This document shows positions 21,262 through 34,320 of a stretch of 64,000 bases of DNA, piece by piece. Source of the DNA: Lycorma delicatula. Taxonomy: Eukaryota; Arthropoda; Insecta; Hemiptera; Fulgoridae. Positions within the stretch are counted from its first letter, which is position 1. Each line of letters starts with the position of its first letter. The notes beneath the pieces were generated by a model that did not search any database, was not told the DNA's origin, and was given only the letters and a program-made list of their open reading frames with translations. The DNA is taken from the NCBI RefSeq assembly GCF_047948215.1, contig NC_134455.1:164406575-164470574 (forward strand), read 5' to 3'. Both the position numbers and the translations under genes were made by a program.

Positions 21262-23437
21262 GATGTGAAGCGAAGGTATCAGAAGAACGAGGGAATGAAG
21301 AAGGCGGATTAGTATTTGATAGATAAAATTTAGGATAACCGGATACTTCATTATTTTGTTACTAAAAGATTTTTTTTTTGTAATTAACGAAAGATTTTTT
21401 GGCTGGACGATTAGTAATAGTAATCACGAACAAAAAGATCATTAACAAACTTTTGTAATTAAACATTTGTTCCCATCAGTTGTACTGCTGGAGTACCTGC
21501 TTGAAAGGAAAAGCTTAGTAATGAAAATGATTACAAGAATGTTTAGTTATAATAACAGAAATATTCTATTAAAATAAAAGGATGGCGGATTGGTAACAAC
21601 GTAGCCTTTTATTCAAAAGATTCCGGTTTTCTGATTATATAGTATATGAAACTTTTTCACACATTAAAAAATGTAATTACATGTTCTCAGCACAAGCTTC
21701 GAGCTTTATGCATAATGAATTAATTATATTAAATAAAAAAAAAGTTTAATTAACAATGGTAGATGCAAATAATCTGGAGAAATTCTCTAAGTGGAAGGTA
21801 TATATACGAATATTTAGTTTAATGAAGCTGTAAACACTTTGTAGATATAAAGCAAAACATTTACATAATTTTGAACGGAGAATTTCGAACTACAATTTAA
21901 CGTTAAATAACAGAAAGTAGATCTTTGATAAACAATGCCTTTACTTAGGAAAAAGTTTATCACGCCGTAATCATGTTTTATTTTCATTATTTCGTTTTTT
22001 AAGAAAAAACAACAAATGAAGTAAGCAAAGTAGGTTATTTCGTTTTATTGTTTTTATATTTTTTATTTATTGGTTACCATGTTTTTATTTTATTTTAAAC
22101 TGAGTACTTAACTAATAATTAATCTTAAATTTTAAGTAATTTAATTAATATTAAGTTTTTCTGAATATATTATCTGGTCTTTTTTTGTTTTGTTTTGTTT
22201 TTTTTTTACAGTTATTGCTTATCTGGCTATGAAAAAATTGTAATGGATATAACTCTGGTATTTCTGAATTTTAATCCTTGTTTTCATAAAATAATAAACA
22301 TTCTACAAAGACTATTAAATGCTTTTTCAAGATAAAATTGCGCCATATAGGCAGCTTAATTTCTTCGACCTGTCTTCTGAATTATTCTGGAGGGTTGATG
22401 TTTTAGTGTTTGTAATAGATTCACCCCTATTCTGCTTTATAAATTATTTTAGTTGGTAATTTGAAAGAATAAAATGTTAAATTATATAGGGAATTAGTTT
22501 TCCCATGTAAATAATCCTGCTTTCTTCGGTGACTGGGGAGCAACTACACTGTGATAATTGCAGGCTTCATTTTAGCATAAAAAGATATAAAAGAGGCCTT
22601 GACGTAGATTAAGAAGCTAGTTTATAAAACTAAAAGCAAATTAAGTTAATTTTATTAAAATTTTATGAAACTAGAGGAAAAAACTAAACTCTGAAAATAC
22701 TCAGTTAGTACGATAAGAAACGTTGGATAGATCTTCTAGACAATTACTGGTGAGGAATTGTCACGATATATTTTTGATATTGTAAAATTACAGCTTTTAT
22801 TGAAATTTAAGGCACTTCTTCAATCTCATAAATTCAGCATCTTAACTTTCTTTATTAGTTTATTTTCATTATAACTAACAATAATATAATTGTGGATGTA
22901 ACATTACTTATCTATGTTATACTGAGAAGAAGATACATTTACATAATTGATTTTTTTAAATATTTAAAACAGTATATTCTTATAAAATGTTTACATTCAT
23001 TGAAAGGTGTGAAAAGTACTTGCTAATGTAGCTAGTATTTTTTGAGTTTTGCTTGAGTTTTTATTATCTAGTTAAGTTAATTTTTGCACCGCTTGCAAAA
23101 TAAAGATTACTATTATAATGTAAGTGTTAATACTATTTTTTTGAAGCAACAGATGTTTTGTTAAATTGGCACAATTATCCTACGTACTATTTATTTCAAA
23201 ATCTGTAGTATATAAAATACCTTCAACGATCAAAATATTTTTGGACTAGTGCGTTTATTCAATTAGCATAAGCTCTTAATCCTATTAAATTCTTTTTAAA
23301 GTTCATAGTAAGTTTAAATTATAAAAGCAACTTCAAAAATAAAGGTGATAAATGTGGTCGCTCTTCTGTTAATAGATTTTTTAATACTAAATCCATAAAA
23401 CTAAGTTGTTTTCAGTACCTCTCTCTTTTTTTCTGTT
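21262..23437. other. AT-rich stretch, no gene seen
   Basis: No reading frame, RNA gene or bounded repeat was recognised. The sequence is low-complexity with many A or T runs. Confidence 0.45.
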
Positions 23438-23560
23438 TAGCCTCCGGAACCACCGTAAGGTATCACTTCAGAGGATGAATGAGGATAATACATATGAATG
23501 TAAAATGAAGTGTAGTCTTGTACAGTCTCAGGTCGACCGTTCCAGAGATATTTCTAGTAC
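23438..23560 (-). mobile_element. 5'-truncated SINE tail (minus)
   Basis: Only the 3' half is present: on the minus strand GGTCGACCTGAGACTGTACA, then CATTCATCCTCTGAAGTGAT and CGGTGGTTCCGGAGGCTAAA. It matches the tail half of the head-B SINEs at 4421 and 26681. Confidence 0.8.
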
Positions 23561-23561
23561 C

Positions 23562-26500
23562 TGGAAAATAGATAAATGTAGCTAGATTTTTGTTACATCG
23601 AAGCACCGCAGATTTTAGATTTTAATATTGCTCACATTTACAATAAATACATAAGATTGTGATATTGAACTATGCTGTTTTTTGGATACGTCCAGAGAGA
23701 CATTTATGTTTTGAAGAAAGTTTAAAAGAATAAAGTTATTAAGAATATCTGTTCGTGTAGACATAAAAAACTTATCACATATCCAAATATTATTATATAC
23801 TAGTCTAAAAACAACAGGTTAATTAAATATTCGTAACAGTAACAGTGTCAAAGTATCAAAAACTAGTCTCTAGTCCCACAAATAAAACTAGATATTGGAA
23901 GTATTCTACCTTGAACTGTAATCGACTATCCTCCAAAATTGTTGTAAATTAATTCGTTTTAAAATACTAGATTATAAACGCAACTTACAATCTTGAAATA
24001 TAATAGAATTAATTACTTACGAGTTTTTTGAAGATTAGGGTTGCTAATTAAATATTTTTTTACATATGTAAAAAGATGTCTATTTACTTTCATTAAATGT
24101 ATTAGGCTAATTACTTAAAATTAAAATAGTATTAAATCAATAAGATATTAGCGTAGGCTGTTTGAAATTTCAAGGGTGAATATATTTGGCTATTATTACG
24201 ACTAAACTAATAAGTAACGTGTCAGGTTACGGTGACCACTTAGGAAAGCAACCTTCACTTTTTTCGGCCAGCTTTGAATTTAGACAAGTATTGTTCTAAA
24301 CGAGTTTATCATTTCAAGGAAAACTACTTCCATTCACTAATTTAGTACTAACATAAGCATAGTACCCCCAACAGACATTATTATTACCATAGCTACATAG
24401 GCCTAAACGAAAACAATCAAGCCCCTCAAATCATTTACGTATTTATTTATTTACCTACGTTCTTTTATTCTATAATCTAAAAATAAAACTGACAATAAAA
24501 CAAACATAAACCCTTTTTCAGTGTAAAAAATATTTTCTTAAAAATTAATTTGTATACTTTTTACTCGTAAATTTAAAAATAATAAAACCGTCAAAAGTTA
24601 TTTAAAACCAATTTGTATTTGTTTATTTTTATTTACGCTACTGAAAAACTATTAATCTCTTTAAAACCAAGAACATTTTTATTATTATTAATGATAATCT
24701 CTTTGCAACAATTATTATAATATTTTATCGATTTAATTCTTGTCATATTAATATGAATGAACGATAGCAATATTTTTGTTTGCAAAATACAATCTTCTTG
24801 TATACGAGCATAATCTGTTCACCAATTAAATTATTAGAATGTTTAAAGAAATATTAAATTTAAAGTGTTATTTATAATATCACTTACTTTACACATTCTA
24901 ATCTTCAGACAATTGTTACTGTCTGAAAAATCTTTTCAGTCATTTGTTTTCAAATTTCACAGTAAATCCTTTTTTTGATTCGCTACGGAAACAAGCAGTT
25001 AGGCAGTGTTCTAAAGTAACCTACACTGTTCTAATTATATTAAATAAGTTTTTACTTTAATTACAATGTAGCAGTTTGCTTTTCTCTGTCACAGACTGAT
25101 ATTCCTATGCAGTGCAGGGTTCGTATTACCTCAATCGTCACGGCAGAAGTTCAATATAACATGGGTATTCATTCAGATCTAATTAAAACTAACTTAACTT
25201 TTACTAGATCTTAACCTAGATCGAGCACAATTACAGAGTAGTTATTACAATATCTGATCAGCAATGAGGCTAACGCCTGACATACCCGATCGTTGGTTTT
25301 ATAATAAAGTACAACAGTTTATACCTGTATATTTCCCGTTGTCGTAGGTTTAGGAATATTAGGAAGGTTAGGCAGTAAAATATTAGGAAGGTTGGGCAGT
25401 AAGAAAATCAAACAATAATAAGGTTTTATAGAATAAGGTTAAAAATACACAAATGCGATTTGTGCAAGAATTTCGCCAAAAGATGGAAAGGGTTTCTGGT
25501 TCATATATTCAGGCATCCAGGGTTAGTGTTCCTAGTTGTAGTAGGAGGTACACAGGGCAACAACAATAAAGGAAGACAAAGATTACAACAATTCAGAAAC
25601 AGATATCTGAGGTTTTTGTAAGTAGGAAGTATATTAAAGAGATAATAAATGAGTAGAAAGGAGTGAAGAAGTGCATCGAATGATTCTAATGTATGGTGAA
25701 AAGGTTTTCTTTAATAATAAACAAGATAGATTGAGGAAACACTCAATAATGAAAATTATAATAAAAACAGAAAATTAAAATATCAATGTCAAGGAATAGT
25801 AGTTTTCTATGTACCGAGATTTATATAAGCAGTAACGTACAGACAATAAAAGGAAGAGATAAATCTAACAGTAATGGAAACTTTCGTGCATAAACTAAAT
25901 TTACTATACACTTTGAAATCAGAGAACTTTTTTTTAAATAGATGTTTGACTTGAGTTTAGGGTGATTTCTAAACGAGTTTTCCTTTTTTTATAAATAATT
26001 TAGCTTCAATGTATATGCTGTTTGTGAAGTGATTAAAACTGGACTGCCATTTTTCAGCATTCTACATAGATTCATTATGTGTAGACTTTTGTTCTATGCA
26101 AAGCCAAGAGTAAAATTATGCTTTGATTCATCTGCATTAAGGATTTCTGGTAGCTAAAAAAATATTATTAGCAAAACCTATAGTGATGAAAAGATTTCGG
26201 GTCGATTTTCTGTAATTACCAAAATTTAATTATTAAGTAATAATAGTTTACTCATTTTCATAGTAACCAAATGTTTCAGCTTATTCCCTTTTCAAAAGAA
26301 TAAAATCAAACGCCAATGAACCTGATGTGATAGAAAATAACGAAAAACGTGTTCTAAACGAAAATTGTTGTATGCAGATGGATTATATTGTTCAGTACGT
26401 ATTGGTTCCTGCAACATAAGATCGTTTAGCTAGCAACACAAATTTTAAAAAGTAAAACACACGATTGAGTGACGTAGTAGAACTTGACTTCTATTCCTGT

Positions 26501-26666
26501 GACAGAAACTAAAATTCGACTTTTTTATAACAATGTAGAAATTCATACAAAACTTTGAAAAAATTTCCCATTATCTTGATTTGTTTCTGATTTTCCATAC
26601 ATAAACTGCTGCAAGAACGGCTGAACTGATTTTAATGAAAATAGCTGGACAACTTTAACTCAGTCA
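23562..26666. other. AT-rich stretch, no gene seen
   Basis: No coding motif was found. A 24-bp unit beginning ATATTAGGAAGG is repeated twice in tandem at 25356-25379 and 25380-25403 (22 of 24 identical). The sequence around 25440-25600 is somewhat less AT-rich but matches nothing I know. Confidence 0.4.
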
Positions 26667-26680
26667 AGGCTGAAGTATTT

Positions 26681-26942
26681 TTCAACCCACCGGGTTGGTC
26701 TAGTAGTGAACTCGTCATCGCAAACCACTGATTTCGAAGTCGAGAGTTTTAAGATTCAAATCCTAGTAAAGGCAGTTACTTTTATTCGGATTTTGAATAC
26801 TAGATTGTGGACACCGGTGTTTTTTGGTGGTTGGGTTTAGACCACACTAAAACCACACTACATTTACATTCACACATATTATCCTCATTCATCCTCTGAA
26901 TAATACCTTACGGTGGGTTCAGAGGCTAAACAGAAAAAGAAG
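26681..26942 (+). mobile_element. SINE, head B family, complete with target duplication
   Basis: It starts near the ACCCACCGGGTTGGTCTAGT head, runs through a B-box-like AAGATTCAAATCC, the CACCGGTGTTTTTTGGTGG body, and a tail GGTGGGTTCAGAGGCTAAAC. Perfect 14-bp flanking repeats AGGCTGAAGTATTT (26667-26680 and 26943-26956) fix the insertion. Confidence 0.88.
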
Positions 26943-26956
26943 AGGCTGAAGTATTT

Positions 26957-29900
26957 AATTTTTTTTTATATTAAAACATTTGTAATGGGATTACTACTCT
27001 TTTGAAAAAAAATAGTTTTCTGAGAGTTCCTGTTTATAAAAAAAGTAATAATTTGGGTCTGTCAATTAGTAAGGAGATTTTTTTATGGATAATATTTATT
27101 TAAAGTTTTGGAAGGAATCCGAAATTTTTCGTATGTTCGGACCATGGTAAGAAGTAAGCCACTTTCTGGAGTTTTCAAATAACCCCTGAGGACTCAATCT
27201 TGCAAACGTTTTCAGTGAGCAAAAATATAACTATATGAAATTTGAAACAATGTAGTATAAAAACGTTTTCTGAAGTTTCAAGTGGAATTTCCATCAGTCT
27301 GCTTTGAAAACATGTTTTTTATAAACGTGAAATTTTATTTATTAATTTAAAGGTAAATAGCGGTTTCGACTTAAATTAGAAATAGTTGGTATATTTCAAT
27401 CTTCAGTCTAACTTTAAAAAAAGAAAAAACATTAATTAAATATAGATTTATTTCAACTCATTCTTATCGATAATTTTGTATTTATATTTTTTCCCTGTAA
27501 TTTGCTTGAGTAAAGTATAACTTCAACATTGCGTTGTCATTTAACTTATAAAAAATGAGCGTAAGTTAAAGAGTAATTAATCAAGACAAAATTATAAATA
27601 TGATTTGATATGAGTTGAACAGAAAAAAGATGGCATTCCATTCCGCCGAGTAGTTACACCGAATTATATGCACTTAAATCCGAAATAAACAAGGGTCAAA
27701 GTTTCACTTTAAGAATTTCTATAAGTTTTTTAATACACTTCCCTTTGAAAAGACTTAATTAGCAAGAGTAATTTGATAAATAACACATTAAACCTAAACA
27801 GTATTATATATATATATATATATACATATATCGATCATTGAATGTTGAACTTAATTTATGCATTAAGGCTTCTAAATACAAGTGGCACTATTTAGAATTT
27901 CTTTGTTTGAGAGTAATTCTGTTCAAACAGAGACATTTGTATAATGGAAAGAATGATGATGACACTTAGGGTTGAATATCACCCGCATTTTAGTTGATTA
28001 GCAAGTTAATGTGCAACAGTGTATTTGCTCCGGTGAATAAGGGAATAGGAAATCACTTCTTTTGTCACTTACCTAAGAAAGCCTGCTATGAGATGCTTTT
28101 TATTCTTGAGAATAACTGACACATTTTTGGAAGTAACTTTATTTTATGTGCAGCCACTTACAACCATAACGGTTATATCATTTTACTTACATTCATTAAA
28201 ATAATTGTAAGTCCTATACTAACACAATAATGCAAAATAATGGTAAGTAGAACTGCATGGTGGCATATATATACATAAATACGTACATACACGCGTGTAC
28301 GCTCATATTTGTAAGATGCAACTTTGGAGTTCTACTTAAAAATACCATAAAGGATTGTTTCGGTGTGCACTTTTGAACTAGAAAAGCTAGTAAATCTTGA
28401 TGAAATCAGACCGGTTCAGAATTTTTTAATATAGAATAATAACAATGACAATAATAGAATATTAGTAGTAATATTTTTATATAAAAATAGTTTTATTAAC
28501 GAAAGAAAATTCACTGTTAAAAACATTAAAAAGGTTACTCTTTACAGTTTTCCGCCTGGAGTTATTGTTCATATCAAAACGGCCGGGTGATCCAGTTAAG
28601 AAATTACCTATTTGGTACTTTTAGAATTTTCTATCTCCGTTAAATTGCCATAGATTAATTAAACAGGGTGCTGCAGTAATAGAGCAGTAGGTTTGCAATT
28701 TTGAATAACATATAGCATTTTATTTATGCAAAGAATGACTTAAGTTAACACTCAGATAAATTTTTACATTGTAATTTTGAACATAGCATATCGTGTTAAC
28801 AACACGATAAAAAATTCAACATTCGTAGGTTATTGTAAAGATTGGTTTTATAAACTGATTTTAATTATATACTGAATTGGTTTTATATATTGGTTTTATA
28901 ATTATAATTATATCATTAGTTTTATAAGTATATACTAACATTGTAATACAAAATAATGACAATTAAAACTACAAAATTATACTAATTATTCCGATGGCGG
29001 CAACCTGCAGTTATATATTTCGATTAAAAGTGTGACGTCACTGCTAAGCTGTACCTATTATTTTTCACGTTTGCTTCAAATAACCGAGTTATGGAACAAC
29101 CTTGTCTACAGTAACCTTGATATAGCTGTGTATATCTCACATTGCTCCAGGCTAAAAGACAAAATATTTTTTTGAAAGGGCTACGCATAAAATTTGTCCT
29201 AAGCTTCAATTTGGTTACTTTGTGCTATTTTTAAACTAAAACTTGAAATCGGTATCAATAAGCAATATTTTTTATCTTATTAGTCATTCGTAAATTGTGT
29301 TACATGCATAAAAAGTAGGAATTAGAAATCTTTCATGATCGGAAGAGATTGATACTGTTTTATTGTTTATCGTGATTTCTCGCACTTAAATGAACTTGTA
29401 GTTATTTCAGTCTTAAATCATGTGTAACTACACTGCAATTATTTATAATCCTATTCTTTTTACTGATAATAATCAGTTTTAAATTTATTCTTCACATGTG
29501 GACTTAATGTTAATCGTAAAACTGAATGAATAAAGATAGGAAACAATAAAAACAGAGACATTGAGAAAGAAAGTATGTTAATTTTTTTACTGAATAAGAA
29601 TTTGTATTTTTAGTATTATCTCTAACAAGAAAAAAAAGGAATAGATTTTTATAATATAAAGTTCTTTTTCATAAAAATTGAACGTTACAGCCGATAGTCT
29701 TATTTACAAAATTGTACATCAATTGAAAAAAAAATGTATGAAAATAAAATTTCATTTTGTGACAATGATTTCTTCAGCTTAAATTATTTATTGTGTAGTA
29801 AGATTAAAGATAAAAGGGATACTTGACGCAACCAATGGGAGAGAAAGATTTTAAATCAGTTTATACTAACTTAGTTAATTTAGCAGGGTAGACAATATGG

Positions 29901-29968
29901 CACAGAACTTAATTTATTTTTTATTTATTAATTTTATGGAAGCTATATTCAGAGTAGTTTTTTTTTTT
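26957..29968. other. AT-rich stretch, no gene seen; short (TA)n tract
   Basis: Contains a TA microsatellite at about 27806-27830 and otherwise featureless AT-rich DNA. A 61-codon frame at 29024-29209 (minus) has no recognisable motif. Confidence 0.45.
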
Positions 29969-30089
29969 TTTAGTTTCCGAGACCACCGTTAGGTATTGCT
30001 TCAGAGGTTGAGATAAAATGGCAAATTTTTAGCGTTTGAAAATGCCATGCCTGACCAGGATTTGAACCTGGGGACCTCCGGATGAAAAA
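29969..30089 (-). mobile_element. SINE, head A family, truncated inside the head (minus)
   Basis: On the minus strand the sequence enters mid-head (CGGTTTTTCATCCGGAGGTC), has a B box CAGGTTCAAATCC and GGTCAGGCATGGCAT, and ends with the shared tail ACGGTGGTCTCGGAAACTAA plus an A run. The A-box side is missing. Confidence 0.8.
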
Positions 30090-30477
30090 CCGAAAAAGAA
30101 ATACAAATTATTGTATTATAGTAAAGAAAAGTACAAATTACTATACGATGTTTTCCGGTATTTCTATTAAAGAATGAATGTACTCAATTACATAATCGAG
30201 GTGACTTCGATTAGATCTTTACCAACGATGCTATTACACTAGTGTTATTTCTTACTAACCAAAGCGTCTCAAAATTACTATAAATTCATCTATGCTCATA
30301 GTAGTAATCAAAATACCATGTGTATTATCTACTTTTTTGCTATTTAACCAAAACTTTGGTTTGGTTTTAATAAAAATTATAAAGATAACCAGAGGGCAAA
30401 ATTAAGACAGACTATAGGAATTTCCTTTTACACTTTGGAACTGATTTTCTTTTTCTTTTCTATTACCTAGATTTTTT

Positions 30478-30645
30478 TTTCTTTTTGTGCTTGATGATAT
30501 CGCCACATAAGCTTGAAGCTTGTGCGTGGGATATGGAAATGGAATTTTGTAGCCTATGAAAAATAGCATGCCTGACCGGGATTCTAACACGGGACCTCCG
30601 GATGATAGACCGAGACATTATCACTCGCGCCACGGAACCGGCAAA
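30478..30645 (-). mobile_element. SINE with head A but a different 3' body (minus)
   Basis: The head is of the A type: GCCGGTTCCGTGGCGCGAGT, a B box (GGTCCCGTGTTAGAATCCC) and CGGTCAGGCATGCTATTTTT. The body differs from the other copies: GCACAAGCTTCAAGCTTATG, then TGGCGATATCATCAAGCAC and an A-rich end. It is therefore a separate family or subfamily using the same tRNA-like promoter. Confidence 0.75.
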
Positions 30646-31229
30646 TCGCAAAAACTAACACTTTTTAAAGTTTCATTATGAAATTACGTAATAAACATAA
30701 ATTTAAATAATTTAAACGTAATAAAATATAGTTATGTAACAAAGCTTTTACTGCTTGTGAATTATTATGTTTAATATATAGTTGTCAGTATTGAGAAGGA
30801 TAGATTTTAATGTGGGAAAATATGAAAAAACCAATGTGTTGAAGTCCATAAAAAAAAGATTCTACCACACAATGATATTGTTGATACTAGTGAAAAGAAA
30901 GAACAATAAGACAATGACCCCTACTCTTTACATTCTCTTTTGCTGGGTATCCTTTCTACAAGATACGTGTTAACTTAAGTACTAGTTGCTAGTGAGCTTA
31001 TTTTCTAGCTATCATGATTAGCTACTATTTAGTGAGTTTACATTTTGAAATTGAACCGCAGAATTCATTTAGGATCAAATGAAATTCCAGATTTAATTTT
31101 TAACAACCTGAATTTCAAAGATTATAATTTAATATATATTCAATAATCTAAATCAAAGTAAGCAAAATGTTCCTTCTATATTTAGTACTGCTTATCTTTC
31201 TTAGCTTCATTCTTTTATCACTTGTTGAC
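30646..31229. other. No gene seen
   Basis: AT-rich DNA with one 63-codon frame (30782-30973) lacking motifs. Confidence 0.4.
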
Positions 31230-32970
31230 GCTTTTCGGAACCATTCCATCGTCAAAACTTATTGTCCTGATACTTTAAAATTTCTGCTAATCTTTATATA
31301 GCATTTAGTCAACGCCCCTCTCAATGTTTGACGTCATGCCTTATCTGGCCTTCTTCTTGTTTACTTGTTATTAATGGTTTATACCTATCTTTTAATTTTA
31401 TTAATCTATTTCCTGTTTACAATAAATTGAAGTTCTTGAAAAGGACATCTGTTTGATTGTTGATTTGTTCATTTATGATCGTTTTATTGTTCCTTTTTAA
31501 TTTAAATATTTCTAGATTTTCTAAAACGTTCATTCTTCTTCCTTTAACACATTTGTGTATTAATTTCATTGATTTTTCATCTTCATTGGGGTATTCCTAC
31601 TTTTATTAAATGGTTTGCATAATTAGAATATTTTATTTTTATTTTTAAAAGATCTTACGTGTCCATTATATCTCAATTTTAATTTTCTTCCCGTTTGTCC
31701 AATGTACGTTGCATTGCATTTACATTTTATTTATATTTTACACTTACATTTTATACACATTACTGTTGTACAATTATTTTCTTCTATGTTACTATTAAAA
31801 ATCTTTTTTAATGTATTATTTGTATTTATAGTAATTTCTATATTATATTTACTAAATAATTGCTTAATTGGGTATATTTCTTTCCCAGTAAATGTTAATT
31901 TATTCCAATGAAAGGTTTCTTTATCCTTTGTGGTTTTAATATAATTTAATTTATTTCTATTTTTATGATCATTTATTTTTTTACATCTGTTATTTTCTTC
32001 TATTTGAAAAATAATGTTTAATTCTGTTTTATATGCCTGTTTCTTTAATTGTAATTTATGTAGCCTATAATGTATCTAAAAGCCGCTAATTTATGTTCCA
32101 CTGGGTGATCCAAATCGTAGACTATGATGTTATCAGTTAAGGTCTCTTTTCTGGATATTACAAAATCTAGATTATTATTTCTTTTTACTGTTACGTTTAA
32201 AAGGTGAATAGTTTCGTCTTTCTCTTTTTCCATCGTATATTTAATATTATGATGGAATTTGTTCATTCTTCCAGAATCTGTGCTTCATTACTATTTATTT
32301 CTTTTTTAAATACTAACAGAGTGTTTTCCACGTACCTAATATATATTAAACATCTGTATTTTTTATTGCATCTGGTATATTCTCTTCTTTCATATTCTGT
32401 AGGAATACTTTCCTTAGTATCGCTGATTAAGCATGGTTCCCCGTGCCTAATCCACCCTTCGTTTTATGTATTTTATTATTAAATTTAAACTGGTTTTGTT
32501 GAAGAATTGTTTCTAAAGTTTTAATAAATTATATTTTCAAATTATTATTTGTCTTTATCTCATTTACTCTCTTTTCTAAAATGGTTATAGTTTATTTTAA
32601 TGGTGTAGATGAATTATAAATGTTCTATGTCAAACGATAAAATTCTGCAGTCTTCTGTTGTTCTTATATTATGTAATTATTCTGAACTTCGATTGAATTT
32701 GTTACTGTATGTTAGTTTTTCAATGATTTCATGTCTTTTAATATATTTTCTAAATATTTTTCTAATTTATATGCTGGCGCATTCGTGTAATTACAATAGT
32801 TCTTATCGGTAAATTCTGTTGTGGATTTTAACATGTGTTCTCGTAATTGATATACTTGGATTCATGTTAATATATTTATTTTATTTTATTTCTTTAATTA
32901 AATTTTTAGATTTTTTATAGTTTCTTTCTGATATATTTCGGTTTTCTTTTTCTTTTCTATTGTACACTGG
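31230..32970 (-). pseudogene. Penelope-like element: RT plus GIY-YIG endonuclease remnants
   Basis: On the minus strand an RT region reads TILQQNQFKFNNKIHKTK, then LGTG and SAILRKVFLQNMKEENI (near 32390-32480). The catalytic box is YVEN (near 32320-32345), where YVDD is usual. MNKFHHNIKYTMEKEKDE and LNVTVKRNNNLDFVISRKE follow, then DHPVEHKLAAFRYIIGYI (32045-32266). Further downstream, CNATYIGQTGRKLKLRYNGH with VRSFKNKNKIF (about 31630-31725) matches the GIY-YIG nuclease that distinguishes Penelope-like elements from LINEs. Stops and shifts are frequent and the N-terminus is not readable. Order and content support the class strongly; the subfamily is undetermined. Confidence 0.82.
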
Positions 32971-33269
32971 GTTTGTCTTACAAAATAATAAAGAAAACAG
33001 AAATTAAAGAAATTTAAAAAATCGTATAAAAATGTATAGTTTTAAGAATAAACTTTTTACTTTTCTAATAATTGGTAATTAAAAGAAATAATGCATTACT
33101 TCTCGATATAAGAAATACAGTAATTTGTTCTACTACTATCTGCTCCAGTTCTTTTTATACGTTTTATTATGTTCCAACGTATGCAAAGCTATTATGATAT
33201 AAGAGCTTCTAGTCGGAGTCGGTTTTATTGAAAATAATGAAGTTATATAACTGATGAATTATATAACTG

Positions 33270-34320
33270 GTGTCTGTTGTGAACAGAATCAAGATGATTC
33301 TAGAACTTTACTGTTCTCAATTTGGTGTGCTTAATATACTCACCGACATGAGATTACGGTTTGTGGTTTATTTTTCAGGCAGACGAATGGTGCTTAGGAT
33401 GTTGGATCTCATCCATAACAGTTTTCTTTACTTATTACATATGCATTTCGAAGGTTCCCAATAATAGGCATTTTAGCTGAGAGTGGTGAGACTTTATTCT
33501 AGCAACGACATGATTAATTAATAATGACATATTTGCGCCATGTTAAGGTACATCCTCATCATGTTTTATTTTATTTATTCTAGATAATGGGTGTAAGATA
33601 AACCATGTTGTAAAGTAAATCATTATATAAACATAAATGTTTAATGACTGTTTCTTTTAGCTCTCGTCTTGATAATCCAAATGGGTATTCGAACTCAATG
33701 TTAATTTATTACGTTTAGTCATGAAATATATATTGTGTCTGTATAGCTGTTTATCACAATATACTTCTCTGCCGTGGCTGCTAACAACCCGCTACGGCCA
33801 CCTTTAGTTTACTAGTTATGCAAAACCTGAGACTAACGCCTGATGCTGAATCAGAAGTTTTACCTTGTCACATAAATCCAATCGTAGTGATTTTTCACTG
33901 ATGTATCTAAATAAGATAGTTCCGTTGTACGGCTGAGTAGTTTATCACAGAATCTATAAGATCTGTATGCGGTGTCACTGCGGTATATTTATTGTTGAAT
34001 TACCTACTAATGGTTCTTGAAGAAGTTGCAGTTTGTCGTTGCGATTAGCACACATCAGTGATTTTCAATATGCCTCTTGGATAATGTCTGCATAACGGTT
34101 CGATTTATTCTTCTTGATTCTATTCGTTACCCGGCTTTGCGTCGTTCCATCACTAAAACTGGGATGTTTTTGGTGATAATGTGACCGAAATTAATAATAT
34201 TTTTTAATTCTTTGAGACTTTGAGCTTCTCCGAGTAGAAATTTAATTTTGTTATCGGCAATCAATTTCAGTAACACTTTACACTCCTATCTTATTCAAAT
34301 GAATTTATTATAAATTTTTT
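33270..34320 (+). pseudogene. I-like retrotransposon fragments (RT thumb and C-terminus)
   Basis: VVYFSGRRMVLRMLDLIHNS and FLYLLHMHFEGSQ (33355-33464) align in pattern with the thumb of the I-clade element at 17379-18389 (RQIVLKMLDGVHHAF, FLRLATDAFRSS). A second piece near 34110-34200 (RYPALRRSITKTGMF) resembles the tail after the C-terminal Cys/His motif. The DNA between them holds no clear motif. This is probably one heavily decayed copy. Confidence 0.45.
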
